Shown here: positions 48,817 to 58,573 of the stretch, in pieces
How positions within the stretch are numbered: the stretch's first letter is position 1
How the letters are laid out: the number at the start of each line of letters is the position of its first letter
Assembly: GCF_003054445.1 (NCBI RefSeq)
Contig: NC_042507.1
Span: 992,001-1,056,000 of the forward strand
Source: Pichia kudriavzevii
Taxonomy: Eukaryota; Ascomycota; Pichiomycetes; Pichiales; Pichiaceae
Reading direction: 5' to 3'
Length of the DNA: 64,000 nt
The notes under the pieces: generated by a model
What the model saw: the letters and a program-made list of their open reading frames with translations, nothing else
Told to the model about the DNA's origin: nothing
The model's database searches: none
Position numbers and translations under genes: made by a program

Positions 48817-49118
48817 TTGTATTAAAGTGTCCTTCAATCTTATATCTTATACCGTATACTCTCTAGTTGCTTCGACCCCCAAGCTCCCTCATCTCCACCC
48901 CCCAACGCCTTTAAACTCTTTTCTCATTACTTACTGCCACTCTACAATGTACCAGTGGACTGTCCGCTAACTAAAACAGCTACCTGGGGTTGTACTCTTT
49001 ACCTTTATCTGTCCTTTTCTTTTCTCTAATTTGGTTTGAAAAAAACAATTAAAATATACACACATGAGAGAATTCTATAGATATTAACAGCACTTATACA
49101 GTTCGAAACCCAATAAAA
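48817..49118. other. LIA1-RPA12 convergent spacer
   Basis: 302 bp between two convergent genes; pyrimidine-rich CCCCCAAC patch near 48896-48905. Nothing else seen. Confidence 0.6.
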
Positions 49119-49490
49119 TCAGTTGTTCGTTCTGAATTTATATCCACACTTGGTACATGTATAGAAAACAGTAGCACCTTCATCGGCCGATCTAAGTTGT
49201 AAAGTATGATATTGCATTTCATCATGTCCACATTGAGGACACTTTTCCTTGATTGTTGCACCGTCTTCTATTTCGTCGTGTTTGAGGGTGGTTTTCACTA
49301 GCGACTTTCTGGATTTCAAAGCAGAAGGGAAGGCATCTGGTGATGTGTGGGTGACAACCTTTAGCTTGCTGAATTGGTTCGATGGGTATTGTTTTCTGCA
49401 GACTGAACAAGTTAGATGTTGTTGGTGTGAAATGGAATCAAGTAAGTTACCACAGGAAGTACAGAAAATAAGAGATCCAACAGCTGACAT
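49119..49490 (-). CDS. RPA12: RNA polymerase I subunit A12.2
   Basis: The protein has 123 residues (125 in S. cerevisiae). It has two zinc ribbons: N-terminal CTSC...CSVC (residues about 10-33) like Rpb9, and C-terminal CPQC...CTKC (about 85-118) like TFIIS. The acidic hairpin sits in RSADEG, as needed for RNA cleavage in the polymerase I active site. It acts in rRNA synthesis, proofreading and termination. It is divergent from CCT5; the promoter has a TGAAAAATT (49594-49602) close to the RRPE core used by rRNA-synthesis genes. Confidence 0.96.
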   Translation of the reverse strand: MSAVGSLIFCTSCGNLLDSISHQQHLTCSVCRKQYPSNQFSKLKVVTHTSPDAFPSALKSRKSLVKTTLKHDEIEDGATIKEKCPQCGHDEMQYHTLQLRSADEGATVFYTCTKCGYKFRTNN

Positions 49491-49774
49491 CCTCTAAATA
49501 TAACGGTTCTTCCTCTTGCTGGGCTTTGGCAGGTTGCACGTTCCCTTAAACGATAAATTGATTAATAACTTTACACTTTTGAAAAATCAAACTTGAAAAA
49601 TTAAACGGAAAAAAAAAATGTTTTCATAAAAGAGAAAAAGAAGGGGAAAAAAACGAGAATCTCCTTGGATTTCATCATCACCAATTTTTTTCAGATGTTT
49701 TCGACATTTGCATTTGAACAGCCTCTTAGTGGCAAAGGAACCTTATTGAAACTTCCAATAGAACCAACTAAACC

Positions 49775-51475
49775 ATGGCACACCCACAACAGATGTCTAT
49801 GCCCATGCCTGATATGTCCAATGCCATCATGGCACAGGATGAGCTTGGCCGTCCATTTATTATCGTTAGAGATCAGTCCAACAAAACCAAGACTTCTGGT
49901 TTGGAGGCATTGAAATCGAATATTCAAGCAGCAAGGCAGGTGTCGGATATCTTGAGGACATCACTTGGGCCAAGAGGTCTAGACAAAATCTTGATTTCTC
50001 CAGATGGCGATATCAACATCACAAATGACGGTGCCACAATTTTATCCGAAATGCAGATTGATAATGAAATTGCCAAGCTATTAGTTGAACTATCCAAATC
50101 CCAAGATGACGAAATTGGTGACGGTACTACCGGTGTGGTAATTCTAGCCGGCGCGTTGCTCGACCAGGCGTTGAAGTTGGTTGAAATGGGTATACATCCA
50201 ATCAAGGTTGCGAACGGTTATGAGAAAGCTTCAAAAATTGTTTCCAGCCATTTGGATGAGATTGCCGATGAGATCTTCATCGACACAGAGCACCTTGAAA
50301 ATAACCTCTTGGAGTCGAGTGATTTATTCAAGGCTGCTAAAACTTCCCTAGGCTCTAAGATTGTTAACAAAAATCATAACCAATTTGCTAAAATGGCAGT
50401 TGAATCGGTCCTAAAAGTTGCAGATTTGAATAGAAATGACGTTGATTTTGAACTAATTAAGCTTCAAGGAAAGTTAGGTGGTCCAATCTCTAATTCTAAA
50501 ACAATCAATGGTGTGTGTATAGATAAAGATTTCTCACATCCTCAAATGCCTAAGGTTGTCAACAATGCCAAAATTGCAATTCTATCGTGTCCATTTGAAC
50601 CACCAAAACCAAAGACAAAACATAAGTTGGAAATTTCTAACGTTGATGAATTCAAATCTCTACAAAAATACGAATCAGATAAATTCACAGAAATGATTGA
50701 ATCAATCAAGAAGTGCGGCGCTAATTTGGTGATTTGTCAATGGGGGTTTGATGATGAAGCGAACTCCTTGTTACTATCAAATAACTTACCAGCTGTTAGA
50801 TGGGTGGGTGGATCAGATATTGAGTCAATTGCAATTGCTACTAAAGGTAGTATTGTTTCAAGGTTTGAAGACTTGACGCCTGAGAAGTTAGGATATGCAG
50901 ACAAAGTTTACGAAGTTGAATTCGGTACTACCAGAGACAAAATGATAATTATCGAAAATGAGAAATTGATGAAAAATAACACCCAGGTTAACACTGTGAC
51001 TAATTTAATCAGGGGTTCTAATAAGATGATTGTTGATGAAGCCATCAGGTCCTTACATGATTCTCTTTGTGTTGTTAGAAACTTGATTAAGGACAACAAA
51101 ATAGTCTATGGTGGTGGTGCAGTGGAGACATCCTGTTCCTTAAAGATTATGGAAGAAGCAGATAAGCAGAAAGGAATTGACCAATATGCGTTTCGTGCCT
51201 TTTCTCAAGCCTTAGATGTGATTCCAATGTCATTAGCTGAAAATTCAGGTTATAATCCGATTGAGGAGTTGACAAAGTTGAAAGCGGCACAAGTCTCGCA
51301 AAAGAGCTCCAGGTTAGGTATTGATTGTCTTGGAAATAATACTAATGACATGAAGGACTTATTTGTTATCGAAACATACCTTGGTAAGAAGCAACAACTT
51401 TTATTAGCTACACAGTTAACTAGAATGATCCTTAAGATTAATAACGTTATTGTTTCTGGTAAGGATCAGTATTAA
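49775..51475 (+). CDS. CCT5: Chaperonin CCT/TRiC epsilon subunit
   Basis: The protein has 566 residues (562 in S. cerevisiae). The start [20 protein letters not shown] and the [17 protein letters not shown] segment identify the epsilon subunit. The group II chaperonin ATPase motifs are intact: [11 protein letters not shown] and the catalytic-Asp [11 protein letters not shown]5 is one of eight subunits of the cytosolic ring chaperonin that folds actin, tubulin and WD40 proteins. Near the C-terminus [12 protein letters not shown] is the usual ATP-binding-domain block. It is convergent with the DAD1-like gene. Confidence 0.97.
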   Translation: MAHPQQMSMPMPDMSNAIMAQDELGRPFIIVRDQSNKTKTSGLEALKSNIQAARQVSDILRTSLGPRGLDKILISPDGDINITNDGATILSEMQIDNEIAKLLVELSKSQDDEIGDGTTGVVILAGALLDQALKLVEMGIHPIKVANGYEKASKIVSSHLDEIADEIFIDTEHLENNLLESSDLFKAAKTSLGSKIVNKNHNQFAKMAVESVLKVADLNRNDVDFELIKLQGKLGGPISNSKTINGVCIDKDFSHPQMPKVVNNAKIAILSCPFEPPKPKTKHKLEISNVDEFKSLQKYESDKFTEMIESIKKCGANLVICQWGFDDEANSLLLSNNLPAVRWVGGSDIESIAIATKGSIVSRFEDLTPEKLGYADKVYEVEFGTTRDKMIIIENEKLMKNNTQVNTVTNLIRGSNKMIVDEAIRSLHDSLCVVRNLIKDNKIVYGGGAVETSCSLKIMEEADKQKGIDQYAFRAFSQALDVIPMSLAENSGYNPIEELTKLKAAQVSQKSSRLGIDCLGNNTNDMKDLFVIETYLGKKQQLLLATQLTRMILKINNVIVSGKDQY

Positions 51476-51582
51476 CTTGAGTTTGATAATGTATAACTAC
51501 AGATATAAATATATATGATATAATAAGATACACTGGGGTATAAATGTCGGTTATTGAGTCGACCTACATAAGATGATTGTTT

Positions 51583-51879
51583 TCATTCCTCATGGGAAGT
51601 CTGCCCGTTTGCTTTTTTGGAGCTTTCCCTCTTCAGCCTATCCACTATTTTAGGATCATAGAAACTCGACCATATACGTGCCGTACTATGGACACCCTTC
51701 GCAGAATTGTTTACTCTTCCCATAGACTTTTCCACTCCCTGCATGCTAGAAATTGTTGAATCCATTAACTCAGTTACCTTTTCAATTAGTTCGGCCCTGA
51801 GTTTAAGAAATAATGGCGAATATTCATGGTTTACAGTTGATTCTTCTAAGTCCTCTGACGTATATCCAGATTGAGTCAT
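51583..51879 (-). CDS. DAD1: Probable DASH/Dam1 complex subunit Dad1
   Basis: The protein has 98 residues from the ATG at 51879; the longer frame begins with TTG. It is a small helical protein with the core ELIEKVTELMDSTISSMQGV, then NNSAKGVHSTARIWSSFYDP. This fits the Dad1 pattern, in which a first helix ends in a 'V..V..LW..F/LY' block. DASH rings couple kinetochores to microtubules in fungi. Other small DASH subunits share this simple helical layout, so Dad1 is the best fit rather than certain. It shares a 259-bp divergent promoter with YME2. Confidence 0.6.
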   Translation of the reverse strand: MTQSGYTSEDLEESTVNHEYSPLFLKLRAELIEKVTELMDSTISSMQGVEKSMGRVNNSAKGVHSTARIWSSFYDPKIVDRLKRESSKKANGQTSHEE

Positions 51880-52138
51880 ATTGAGCAAACGGTTCTTCTG
51901 CAGTGTTGTTCTGTCGTATTTTCTATCGTGTCCTTTTCCAACGGTGTTTTACTTTTCTACAGAGAGTCTCAACTTCAAGATCAAGCTGTGCACCAACACA
52001 AAGGGAAAAAAAAACATGTCGAGCCAACTGATCAGGAAGAGCCTCAATGGATTTTTCCTTCCATCACATCAAGATACAAATTGACCTCCGCCCTTGTATC
52101 TTGTGATTAAGTGTGTCGAACGATAGCCCGAGATCAAG

Positions 52139-54568
52139 ATGCTAACTGTACAAAGCCGTGCATTAAGCAGTTTGTCCCGGAGTATAGCTCCAGTGACGCT
52201 GTTGATGCTCAAAAGAGGGTTGGCTACTTATTCATACACAGGAAGGAAACCCATCAATGAAGCAACAATCATCGAAAACTCAAACTTAGGGGAAGACACC
52301 AACATCAGTGATACCGGATTTATATTGAAAAGTAACAACAAAACCACTCTGTATATTGATCATATATGCTTTCCAAAGGAGTCAAAGTGGGACATTAAGC
52401 AGTTTATTTCTCCTTTGTTATATCCCTCTTCGGCGGAGGCTATAACCAAGTACGTTGCGGACTTAACATCGTCCTACAAGAACGTTGAGATTATTCCTAT
52501 TCCGAGGGATGGTGGTGCTTTTGCAACGTTTGAATTACCAGCTGCAACAACACCACAGTTGTACAATAAATCTATCATTTACAATCTAAGTGAAAAGATT
52601 GTAAAGAAGCATAGGTTTTTTTTACGTATAGGCATTTTCCCCGTTAAAGGTATTCCTTGGGTTGAAGATATGGGCAGGTATGCTTCCAAGACTTTGAAAG
52701 TTAAGTTTGAAGGTGATGAATTGTCCCAGGAATCTTTATATGCAATGTTCAGAAGATACGGTAAGATATCCGACATTGTGTTGCCCAAACCAGGAGATAT
52801 GGAAAGAGTGGCCTTGGTCACTTTTTGGAGTAATAGAAGCGCTATTTGCGCTAGACACTGTCTCACTGGCTCTGATGTTGGAGGCACTACAATACATATT
52901 CATTACAAGAAGAAAGTGAGTGACCATTGGTTACCAACATTTATCAGAGACCACCCTAGAATTGCAATTCCTTTGTTATTGGCTTTTGCTGCAGCAACCG
53001 CCGTATTGATTTTTGATCCGGTGAGAAGTTGGTTTATTAAGGAAAAAATTAAAGGTGAACTTGAAATAAACAGATACTTTTGGTTACAAGAAATGTGGAG
53101 GGGCTGGATCACCACAAGAAACAAAGTTAAGGGTTTATTGAACTATAAGCAAAACGAAGAGGCCGAATGGGAGTTATGGGGTGAAATCGACGACTTAATG
53201 GAGGAAAGAGAGAAGAAGGCCAAAGATCTGAAAATATGGTTGGAAGAAAACGTCAATTCAATGATTGTGGTCCAGGGGCCTCCAGGTAGCGGTAAGCGGC
53301 ATTTGGTTAATACTATGGTATTAGAAGACCGTGAAAATGTTCTTTATTTTGATTGTGAAAATGTTATCAAATCTCGTAAAGACTACCAATTAATTCAGAG
53401 TTTTGCACACGAAATTGGATATTTCCCTGTTTTCTCCTTTGTCAGCAGTGTGTCTAGTTTCATTGACTTGGTTGTCAAGAGTTTAACTGGACAAAATTCT
53501 GGTTTAACAGAGACCAAAGAATCGCAGACCCAAGCAATGTTAACTTTATCAATTGGTGCAATACGTGATTTATCATTGCGCAGCTATCGTGAAATGTTAT
53601 CCAATAATGCTGATTTCAATATGAAGGAAGAGGATTATTTACAGCAAAATCCTCATTGTAAGCCTGTTATTGTGATTGACAGGTACCAATCATCAAGAAA
53701 GAAGAACCAAAGCAATGCCTTCATATATCAACAGTTAGCAGAATGGGCAGCTAACTTAGTCCAATTGAATATTGCACATGTTATCTTTATAACCGATGAT
53801 GTTGGGTCGGTTCAAGATTTAATCAGGGCTTTGCCTTCGGCTCCAATAAAGAGAATTGTTCTTTCAGACGCCTCTAAAACTGCTTCGAGTATTTACGTGA
53901 AACATGCTCTAGGTGAGGATTTTGTTAATCAAAACGAGTCTTATAGAGCCGAACTTGAAAAATACACCGACATGTTAGGTGGACGTATGAGGGATTTGCA
54001 AATGTTTGTTCGCCGTATCCGTAGTGGTGATTCGCCAAAAGAAGCGTTTGAAGGGCTGACACAACAATCTATTGAGCAACTATCCCAAGTATTTTTAGCA
54101 GGAACCCAAGATTACGGGTTTAATGTCTCTCAGGCATGGCAAATCATCAAACTTTTAAGTGAAAAAGAGGAAGTGCCTTATGACGATATTTTCCTCTTAC
54201 CGATGTTCAAGGCCAATACATTTAAAATTTTACAAAGTATGGAAAACGTTGAACTAGTTCGATTAAACCGTATTGATGGTGTTATATCAAGTGTTCTCCC
54301 AGGTAAGCCATTATATTTGAGAGCATTCAAAGAGATGATGAATGATCCTGAAATTTACAAGGCCGTTCAGAAAGAATGTTTGCTGGGCATGATTGAATTT
54401 GAAACTAATAGAATTCGGAAGTTCATTGAAGAGTTGAATAAGTTTAAGGAGGTTCCGGAACCTAAGTTGTTCAAGGAGAGGCTACAATATTTGAGTGGCA
54501 AAATTGAAGGAGGTTCCAAAGTAATTACGGAATGTGAGAAAGAAATGATGAAACTGAAGGAAAAATGA
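52139..54568 (+). CDS. YME2: Mitochondrial inner-membrane protein Yme2 (Prp12)
   Basis: The protein has 809 residues (850 in S. cerevisiae). Residues 1-30 are Arg/Ser/Leu-rich, a matrix-targeting leader. An RRM-like domain is at about 185-265 (LSQESLYAMFRRYGKISDIV). A membrane span at about 278-300 (IAIPLLLAFAAATAVLIF) follows. On the other side is a P-loop RNA12 domain with Walker A GPPGSGKRH near 380, and a coiled-coil tail. Yme2 affects mtDNA escape and nucleoid structure. Its RRM faces the matrix in S. cerevisiae. The whole domain order is conserved here. Confidence 0.94.
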   Translation: MLTVQSRALSSLSRSIAPVTLLMLKRGLATYSYTGRKPINEATIIENSNLGEDTNISDTGFILKSNNKTTLYIDHICFPKESKWDIKQFISPLLYPSSAEAITKYVADLTSSYKNVEIIPIPRDGGAFATFELPAATTPQLYNKSIIYNLSEKIVKKHRFFLRIGIFPVKGIPWVEDMGRYASKTLKVKFEGDELSQESLYAMFRRYGKISDIVLPKPGDMERVALVTFWSNRSAICARHCLTGSDVGGTTIHIHYKKKVSDHWLPTFIRDHPRIAIPLLLAFAAATAVLIFDPVRSWFIKEKIKGELEINRYFWLQEMWRGWITTRNKVKGLLNYKQNEEAEWELWGEIDDLMEEREKKAKDLKIWLEENVNSMIVVQGPPGSGKRHLVNTMVLEDRENVLYFDCENVIKSRKDYQLIQSFAHEIGYFPVFSFVSSVSSFIDLVVKSLTGQNSGLTETKESQTQAMLTLSIGAIRDLSLRSYREMLSNNADFNMKEEDYLQQNPHCKPVIVIDRYQSSRKKNQSNAFIYQQLAEWAANLVQLNIAHVIFITDDVGSVQDLIRALPSAPIKRIVLSDASKTASSIYVKHALGEDFVNQNESYRAELEKYTDMLGGRMRDLQMFVRRIRSGDSPKEAFEGLTQQSIEQLSQVFLAGTQDYGFNVSQAWQIIKLLSEKEEVPYDDIFLLPMFKANTFKILQSMENVELVRLNRIDGVISSVLPGKPLYLRAFKEMMNDPEIYKAVQKECLLGMIEFETNRIRKFIEELNKFKEVPEPKLFKERLQYLSGKIEGGSKVITECEKEMMKLKEK

Positions 54569-54647
54569 TTATATTATTACTTTTATTTAAATTGATTCGC
54601 ATGTAGACACACCTTATTTATAACTCATAACCATAATATTATTTGTG

Positions 54648-55697
54648 TTAGCAAAGAAGCTTGAGCGCATCGGCTGCACTTAACCTGTGTTTATTCTCGT
54701 ATTGGGTCAAACCAACGAATAGTTTTCTCAACGGACCAAATTCGGGAAGGTGTGGGTTTTTGAACAACCTGGGAATAATCTCTTCCAAAGGTTTTGCCGG
54801 TTTTTTGAAAAACGTCGTATTCATTGCTTCAAAGGAAGATAACCCCACACAATCCGACCAATCAGTTGGAGGTGATCCGAAAACAGATATAATGTTGGAA
54901 AGTAATACCAAGTCACTATTTGTTGCATCCGGATCGAAAACTTCCCTACCGTCTTCACTCAACAGTAAAGTCATTAGGATACCTACTGCCCATATGTCAA
55001 CTTTATTTGAATAGTCCCTTTTAGATAGGAGTAGTTCTGGGGCTTTATAGAATCCTGTTGCAATATCTGTGAACTTCATGTTACAGGATTCCAGGCCATT
55101 GTTATCGGGTTCCTCGTAAGAGATACCAAAATCTATAATGACTGGTGATATTTCCTTGTCATTGGCTAGTAAAATGTTGTTGGGATTGATGTCTCTGTGG
55201 ATAATCCCCAGATCGTGTATCCAAGAGAGCCCATTTAGAATACCATAGAGCAAACTTTTGGTTGTAGCAATGGGGACATTGTTGATCCTTTCTGGTGAAA
55301 TGCTGCCATCGAGGTTGAACTTAGAACGTGTTTTAATGTTTTTCTTGATATATGCCGTCAATGATAAATCATAGTAGGGGAAAATCAATCCATACTCCAC
55401 ATTGTTGTAAATAACATCGACTAATGTCACGACGTTATTGGTGCGTCTGGTTGGACTACGTCTTCTGTGCTCTTCCAATTTCTGCAGTATTTGGATTTCG
55501 TTCCTAATGTTGTGAGGCGGCTTACATTCATCGGGATCAACTACTTTTAAGGCAAAAATGGAATAGTTCACCGGTTCCCCCATTCTTAACTCCGATTCCT
55601 TCCCTTCTACAACTCGTTCAATTTTAAACACATCCGAAAAACGCCCCCCACTGAGGCGTGATACAACTTTCCACTGCTTCCCCTCTAATTGGTCCAT
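54648..55697 (-). CDS. CAK1: CDK-activating kinase Cak1
   Basis: The protein has 349 residues (368 in S. cerevisiae). The fungal Cak1 class shows in the degenerate Gly-loop LSGGRFSDVF, the ALKVV lysine, ECKPPHNIRNEIQIL, the DFG segment IIDFGISYE and the TDIATGFYKAPELLL activation segment. Cak1 phosphorylates the T-loop of Cdc28 as a monomer, also Kin28 and Smk1. The catalytic loop reads HRDINPNN: the Asp is kept, but the lysine normally at the HRDxK position is Asn (S. cerevisiae has HRDIKPQN). It is convergent with YME2, 79 bp between stops. Confidence 0.88.
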   Translation of the reverse strand: MDQLEGKQWKVVSRLSGGRFSDVFKIERVVEGKESELRMGEPVNYSIFALKVVDPDECKPPHNIRNEIQILQKLEEHRRRSPTRRTNNVVTLVDVIYNNVEYGLIFPYYDLSLTAYIKKNIKTRSKFNLDGSISPERINNVPIATTKSLLYGILNGLSWIHDLGIIHRDINPNNILLANDKEISPVIIDFGISYEEPDNNGLESCNMKFTDIATGFYKAPELLLSKRDYSNKVDIWAVGILMTLLLSEDGREVFDPDATNSDLVLLSNIISVFGSPPTDWSDCVGLSSFEAMNTTFFKKPAKPLEEIIPRLFKNPHLPEFGPLRKLFVGLTQYENKHRLSAADALKLLC

Positions 55698-56003
55698 TAG
55701 TCAAGTCCACCGTACACAAAAAGCGGTTGGAATCGCTTTGGCAAGGAGAAACAAACATGTTCAAACATACAAGAAAAGAATCAAAACAGAAAATTAAAAG
55801 CATGAAAAAAAAAAAACCATATCCAAATAAACGGATAAAACTTCATATAATGACGATACTTATCTGCTGAGCCTCCAATTAAAGCCACTCCCTTATTTCC
55901 AGAGGCTCGTCACCTTGTGCCAGTGGAGACAAGAAGGCTTTGACGTAAATGAGGGTCTATTTTGTCTAAGGAAGAGAGGGATACTTAATATGGCCAGAGC
56001 TGC
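55698..56003. other. CAK1-RNase H divergent promoter with short uORF
   Basis: 306 bp. It holds an A13 run near 55805 and, at 55990-56007, an ATG-initiated five-codon frame (Met-Ala-Arg-Ala-Ala-stop) whose TGA overlaps the RNase H start codon. Confidence 0.6.
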
Positions 56004-56465
56004 ATGAGCGTACTAGACATCTATACAGACGGATCTTGTCGAAACAACGGCCACTGTGATGCCCGTGCTGGTTATGGGGTATATTTTGGACCACAGGACA
56101 GCAGAAACACGTATGGGAAACTTTCCAAACAATACCTGCAAAATTCCATCAATGCAGAGCTTATGGCTATCTACAATGCCTTACAGCTGATACAGAGAGA
56201 GATTGAAAGTATTGAGAGACGTCGGTCGTCCCCGATGCGATACAACATCAACATTGACTGTACAGAAGCTCTGCGGCTAATCACTAGAAGACAGAAATCA
56301 AGATACTCAAGCACCAACGAAATCGTCAAGGACTGTCTAGAGATGTACCATCCCCTAAAGAATGAATGTCTGGTTCAGTTCAGCCTAGTCAAGGGTCACA
56401 GTGGAATACAGGGGAACGAAATGGCCGATGCCTTAGCTGTGATGGGGTCTGTTCTTCCAGAATAA
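56004..56465 (+). CDS. Single-domain type 1 ribonuclease H
   Basis: The protein has 153 residues, only the catalytic RNase H fold. The DEDD acidic residues are D9 (IYTDGSC), E52 (INAELMAI), D85 (NINIDCTEAL) and D142 (NEMADALA), plus H132 in KGHSGIQGN, so it should be active. It would cut RNA in RNA-DNA hybrids. S. cerevisiae Rnh1 (348) carries an extra N-terminal hybrid-binding domain that is absent here; no such domain is encoded upstream. It could be a streamlined cellular RNH1 or a captured retroelement-type domain. No other retroelement parts lie nearby, so a cellular gene is favoured. Confidence 0.85.
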   Translation: MSVLDIYTDGSCRNNGHCDARAGYGVYFGPQDSRNTYGKLSKQYLQNSINAELMAIYNALQLIQREIESIERRRSSPMRYNINIDCTEALRLITRRQKSRYSSTNEIVKDCLEMYHPLKNECLVQFSLVKGHSGIQGNEMADALAVMGSVLPE

Positions 56466-56861
56466 CACTCTGCCGATATTAATCTTTACGTTGTACTACT
56501 ATTATGCTATTTTCATGCAACTTTATTCTTCTTGCTCTACCACAATACTATTCCTACGCCAACTGACTCTTTCAAACTTGAGATATAGTGCTCTCACCCC
56601 GTTCATGTAACAAAAAACATTGACTGAGGGACTGGGAAAGAGGAATACCAAAACAATACCATGCGATGGTAAAAAGATACACAATGAGTTGCGTATTCAC
56701 CCTGCAATATCCTCGACTCCACCACATAGAGCTTATTAGTTGAATCAACTTTTTTGCCTCATATATCATACCCTATACTACTGGATATCGTTTTGCTAGG
56801 TATTTTCATAAAAATTCGTCATGTTTCCGCCAGTATATATTTATATACATATCTTTTTAGT
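56466..56861. other. Intergenic between RNase H and SET5-like gene
   Basis: 396 bp between convergent genes; AT-rich. No gene or tRNA seen. Confidence 0.6.
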
Positions 56862-58406
56862 TTAAATGTCAGAAACGTTGTCATCAAACTTAACGCTTTT
56901 CCGGCGTTGTGTTGCGTGCGGTGCAATTTGCAAGTTCTTCACCATATTGACAAGCTTCTCCTTGTCGACAATGGTGACTGTAGATCCAACTGATGAAACG
57001 TTATCATCGTCGATTACTTCTTCTAATTCATCCTTTTCTATAGTTTCTGTCATGCTTTCAAGCATTTCTCGGATTTGATTCCTATTGTATTTAATTATAC
57101 CTTCCCCAAACGACGCGCCCGAAGACGTAAATGAGACCCTTGATGGTCTTCGCTTCTGGTTAGTGTCTCCAGATATAGGCACAACTATCTTGGGAATGGT
57201 GGACGTATGGTCAGGCAAAAATGTAAGCTCATCATCTTCTAAATCAAGCGGATTCGTGTAGTCTTGCTTAGATAATATAATTTCATCCTGGGCTGTTGTT
57301 TTCTTGATGGTACTGATTTCAAGGATCTTCTTGTCTAACCTACACGACTTCTGATTAGTGTAAATTTGGCTAACTTTTGTTTCATCGGTAATGTGGTGCT
57401 TGACAATGTGAAGATCCCGACTTTTGGTTTTTGGAACCATTGAAAACTCTTCATAATCTCTTTGAATGGCTCCATTATAATATTCAACCTTTGCATTTGC
57501 ATCAACCTCAGCGGATTTAGTCAACGTGGCGAATATCAAATATATCGATCCATTATAGTTATTGAGGTGGTAAATGATGGAATACCTGAGGAAATCGACA
57601 TAGTCAATGCCATAATTTTTGAAAACTTTATTAAAACCTTCCCAGATCTTTTTTATATCAACGCTTGCATCCATTATCAATAGACTTTTAATGTAGGCCT
57701 CAAGTTCTTGTGCTTCTTTAGAATCGATACATAATAGTGACTCGTATGTTTCTTTCAAGCTACTATCAAAATACACCTGAAAAATACATAGTATAGTATT
57801 GTATAGCATGTACAACCCTCTTGCTATCAATTCTGTCTGCAAAGCATTCCAATTCTCAAAATAAAACGTGTCAATCTCTTTACCATTAATATCCGTGAAA
57901 GGATGTGAGAAGGTCTTATTTGTAGGACGATGATGGAGAAGTTGGTGCCTAAAATCCAGCCTCCTACACTGTGAATCGCACCATTTAACATTACAGTCAG
58001 AACAGTCTAGCCCATTGATATATCGGTCATGCTTTTCCATGGAATTTTGTTTCAAACGATTCTTCTTTTTACCATCATCTTTCATTTTCCCATCATCATA
58101 AATCTTTAGAACTTCCCCACAATACCCGCAACAATGTCCTTTATCCAATAGCTTCAGAATATCAAAATTAGGCAACGCAATAAATGGAGACTCCAAACAA
58201 ATTGGCCCTGGAATCGACTTATCGTTCTTCAACTTGATCTGATTTTTACTAGTATCAAACCGTAATACATGATTCGAACTATTTTTGGATAATATTTTCC
58301 TCAGTATGGGCCCCAAAACATTGTAGTTTATAGTTGTTGGGACGGTTTCCGAATGCATTGGCTCAACGGTTGCTAAGAAAAGGGTCCAATGAAATAGAAA
58401 GAACAT
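56862..58406 (-). CDS. SET5-related protein with intact MYND zinc site and degenerate SET domain
   Basis: The protein has 514 residues. Alignment from memory to S. cerevisiae Set5 (526) supports common descent. The MYND-like insert is intact: CGYCG, then LDCSDCNVKWCDSQC and HQLLHH. The pre-catalytic LNNYNGSIY matches Set5 INQYNGQVY. The C-terminal RRKSVKFDDNVS matches Set5 RKTSVRFDSNVS. However, the SET core NHxCxPN is replaced by KSAEVDAN, the N-terminal GxG loop is not seen, and the post-SET CxCxxC is gone. It should not methylate. The frame is long and uninterrupted, so this looks like a maintained pseudoenzyme. The N-terminus (MFFLFHWTLFLATVEP) is hydrophobic; M17 is an alternative start. 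Confidence 0.68.
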   Translation of the reverse strand: MFFLFHWTLFLATVEPMHSETVPTTINYNVLGPILRKILSKNSSNHVLRFDTSKNQIKLKNDKSIPGPICLESPFIALPNFDILKLLDKGHCCGYCGEVLKIYDDGKMKDDGKKKNRLKQNSMEKHDRYINGLDCSDCNVKWCDSQCRRLDFRHQLLHHRPTNKTFSHPFTDINGKEIDTFYFENWNALQTELIARGLYMLYNTILCIFQVYFDSSLKETYESLLCIDSKEAQELEAYIKSLLIMDASVDIKKIWEGFNKVFKNYGIDYVDFLRYSIIYHLNNYNGSIYLIFATLTKSAEVDANAKVEYYNGAIQRDYEEFSMVPKTKSRDLHIVKHHITDETKVSQIYTNQKSCRLDKKILEISTIKKTTAQDEIILSKQDYTNPLDLEDDELTFLPDHTSTIPKIVVPISGDTNQKRRPSRVSFTSSGASFGEGIIKYNRNQIREMLESMTETIEKDELEEVIDDDNVSSVGSTVTIVDKEKLVNMVKNLQIAPHATQRRKSVKFDDNVSDI

Positions 58407-58573
58407 TCAAAAAAAAAAGAAAAAATACAAAAAGATGCCTATATAAGGAGGATCGAAGGCAAACAAAAATTTCCCTCCCCCTCATATCGGAAATAGTGCC
58501 TGAAAGGTACATTTTTCATACGCTTTTTCCATGTCTTATTCAAAATACAAACACATATTAGGTGGACATTTTG

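Noticed and set aside
56004-56465. RNase H domain as a retroelement remnant
   Set aside because: No neighbouring reverse transcriptase, integrase or terminal repeats are seen. The frame is intact with its own start and stop, so a cellular gene is the simpler reading.
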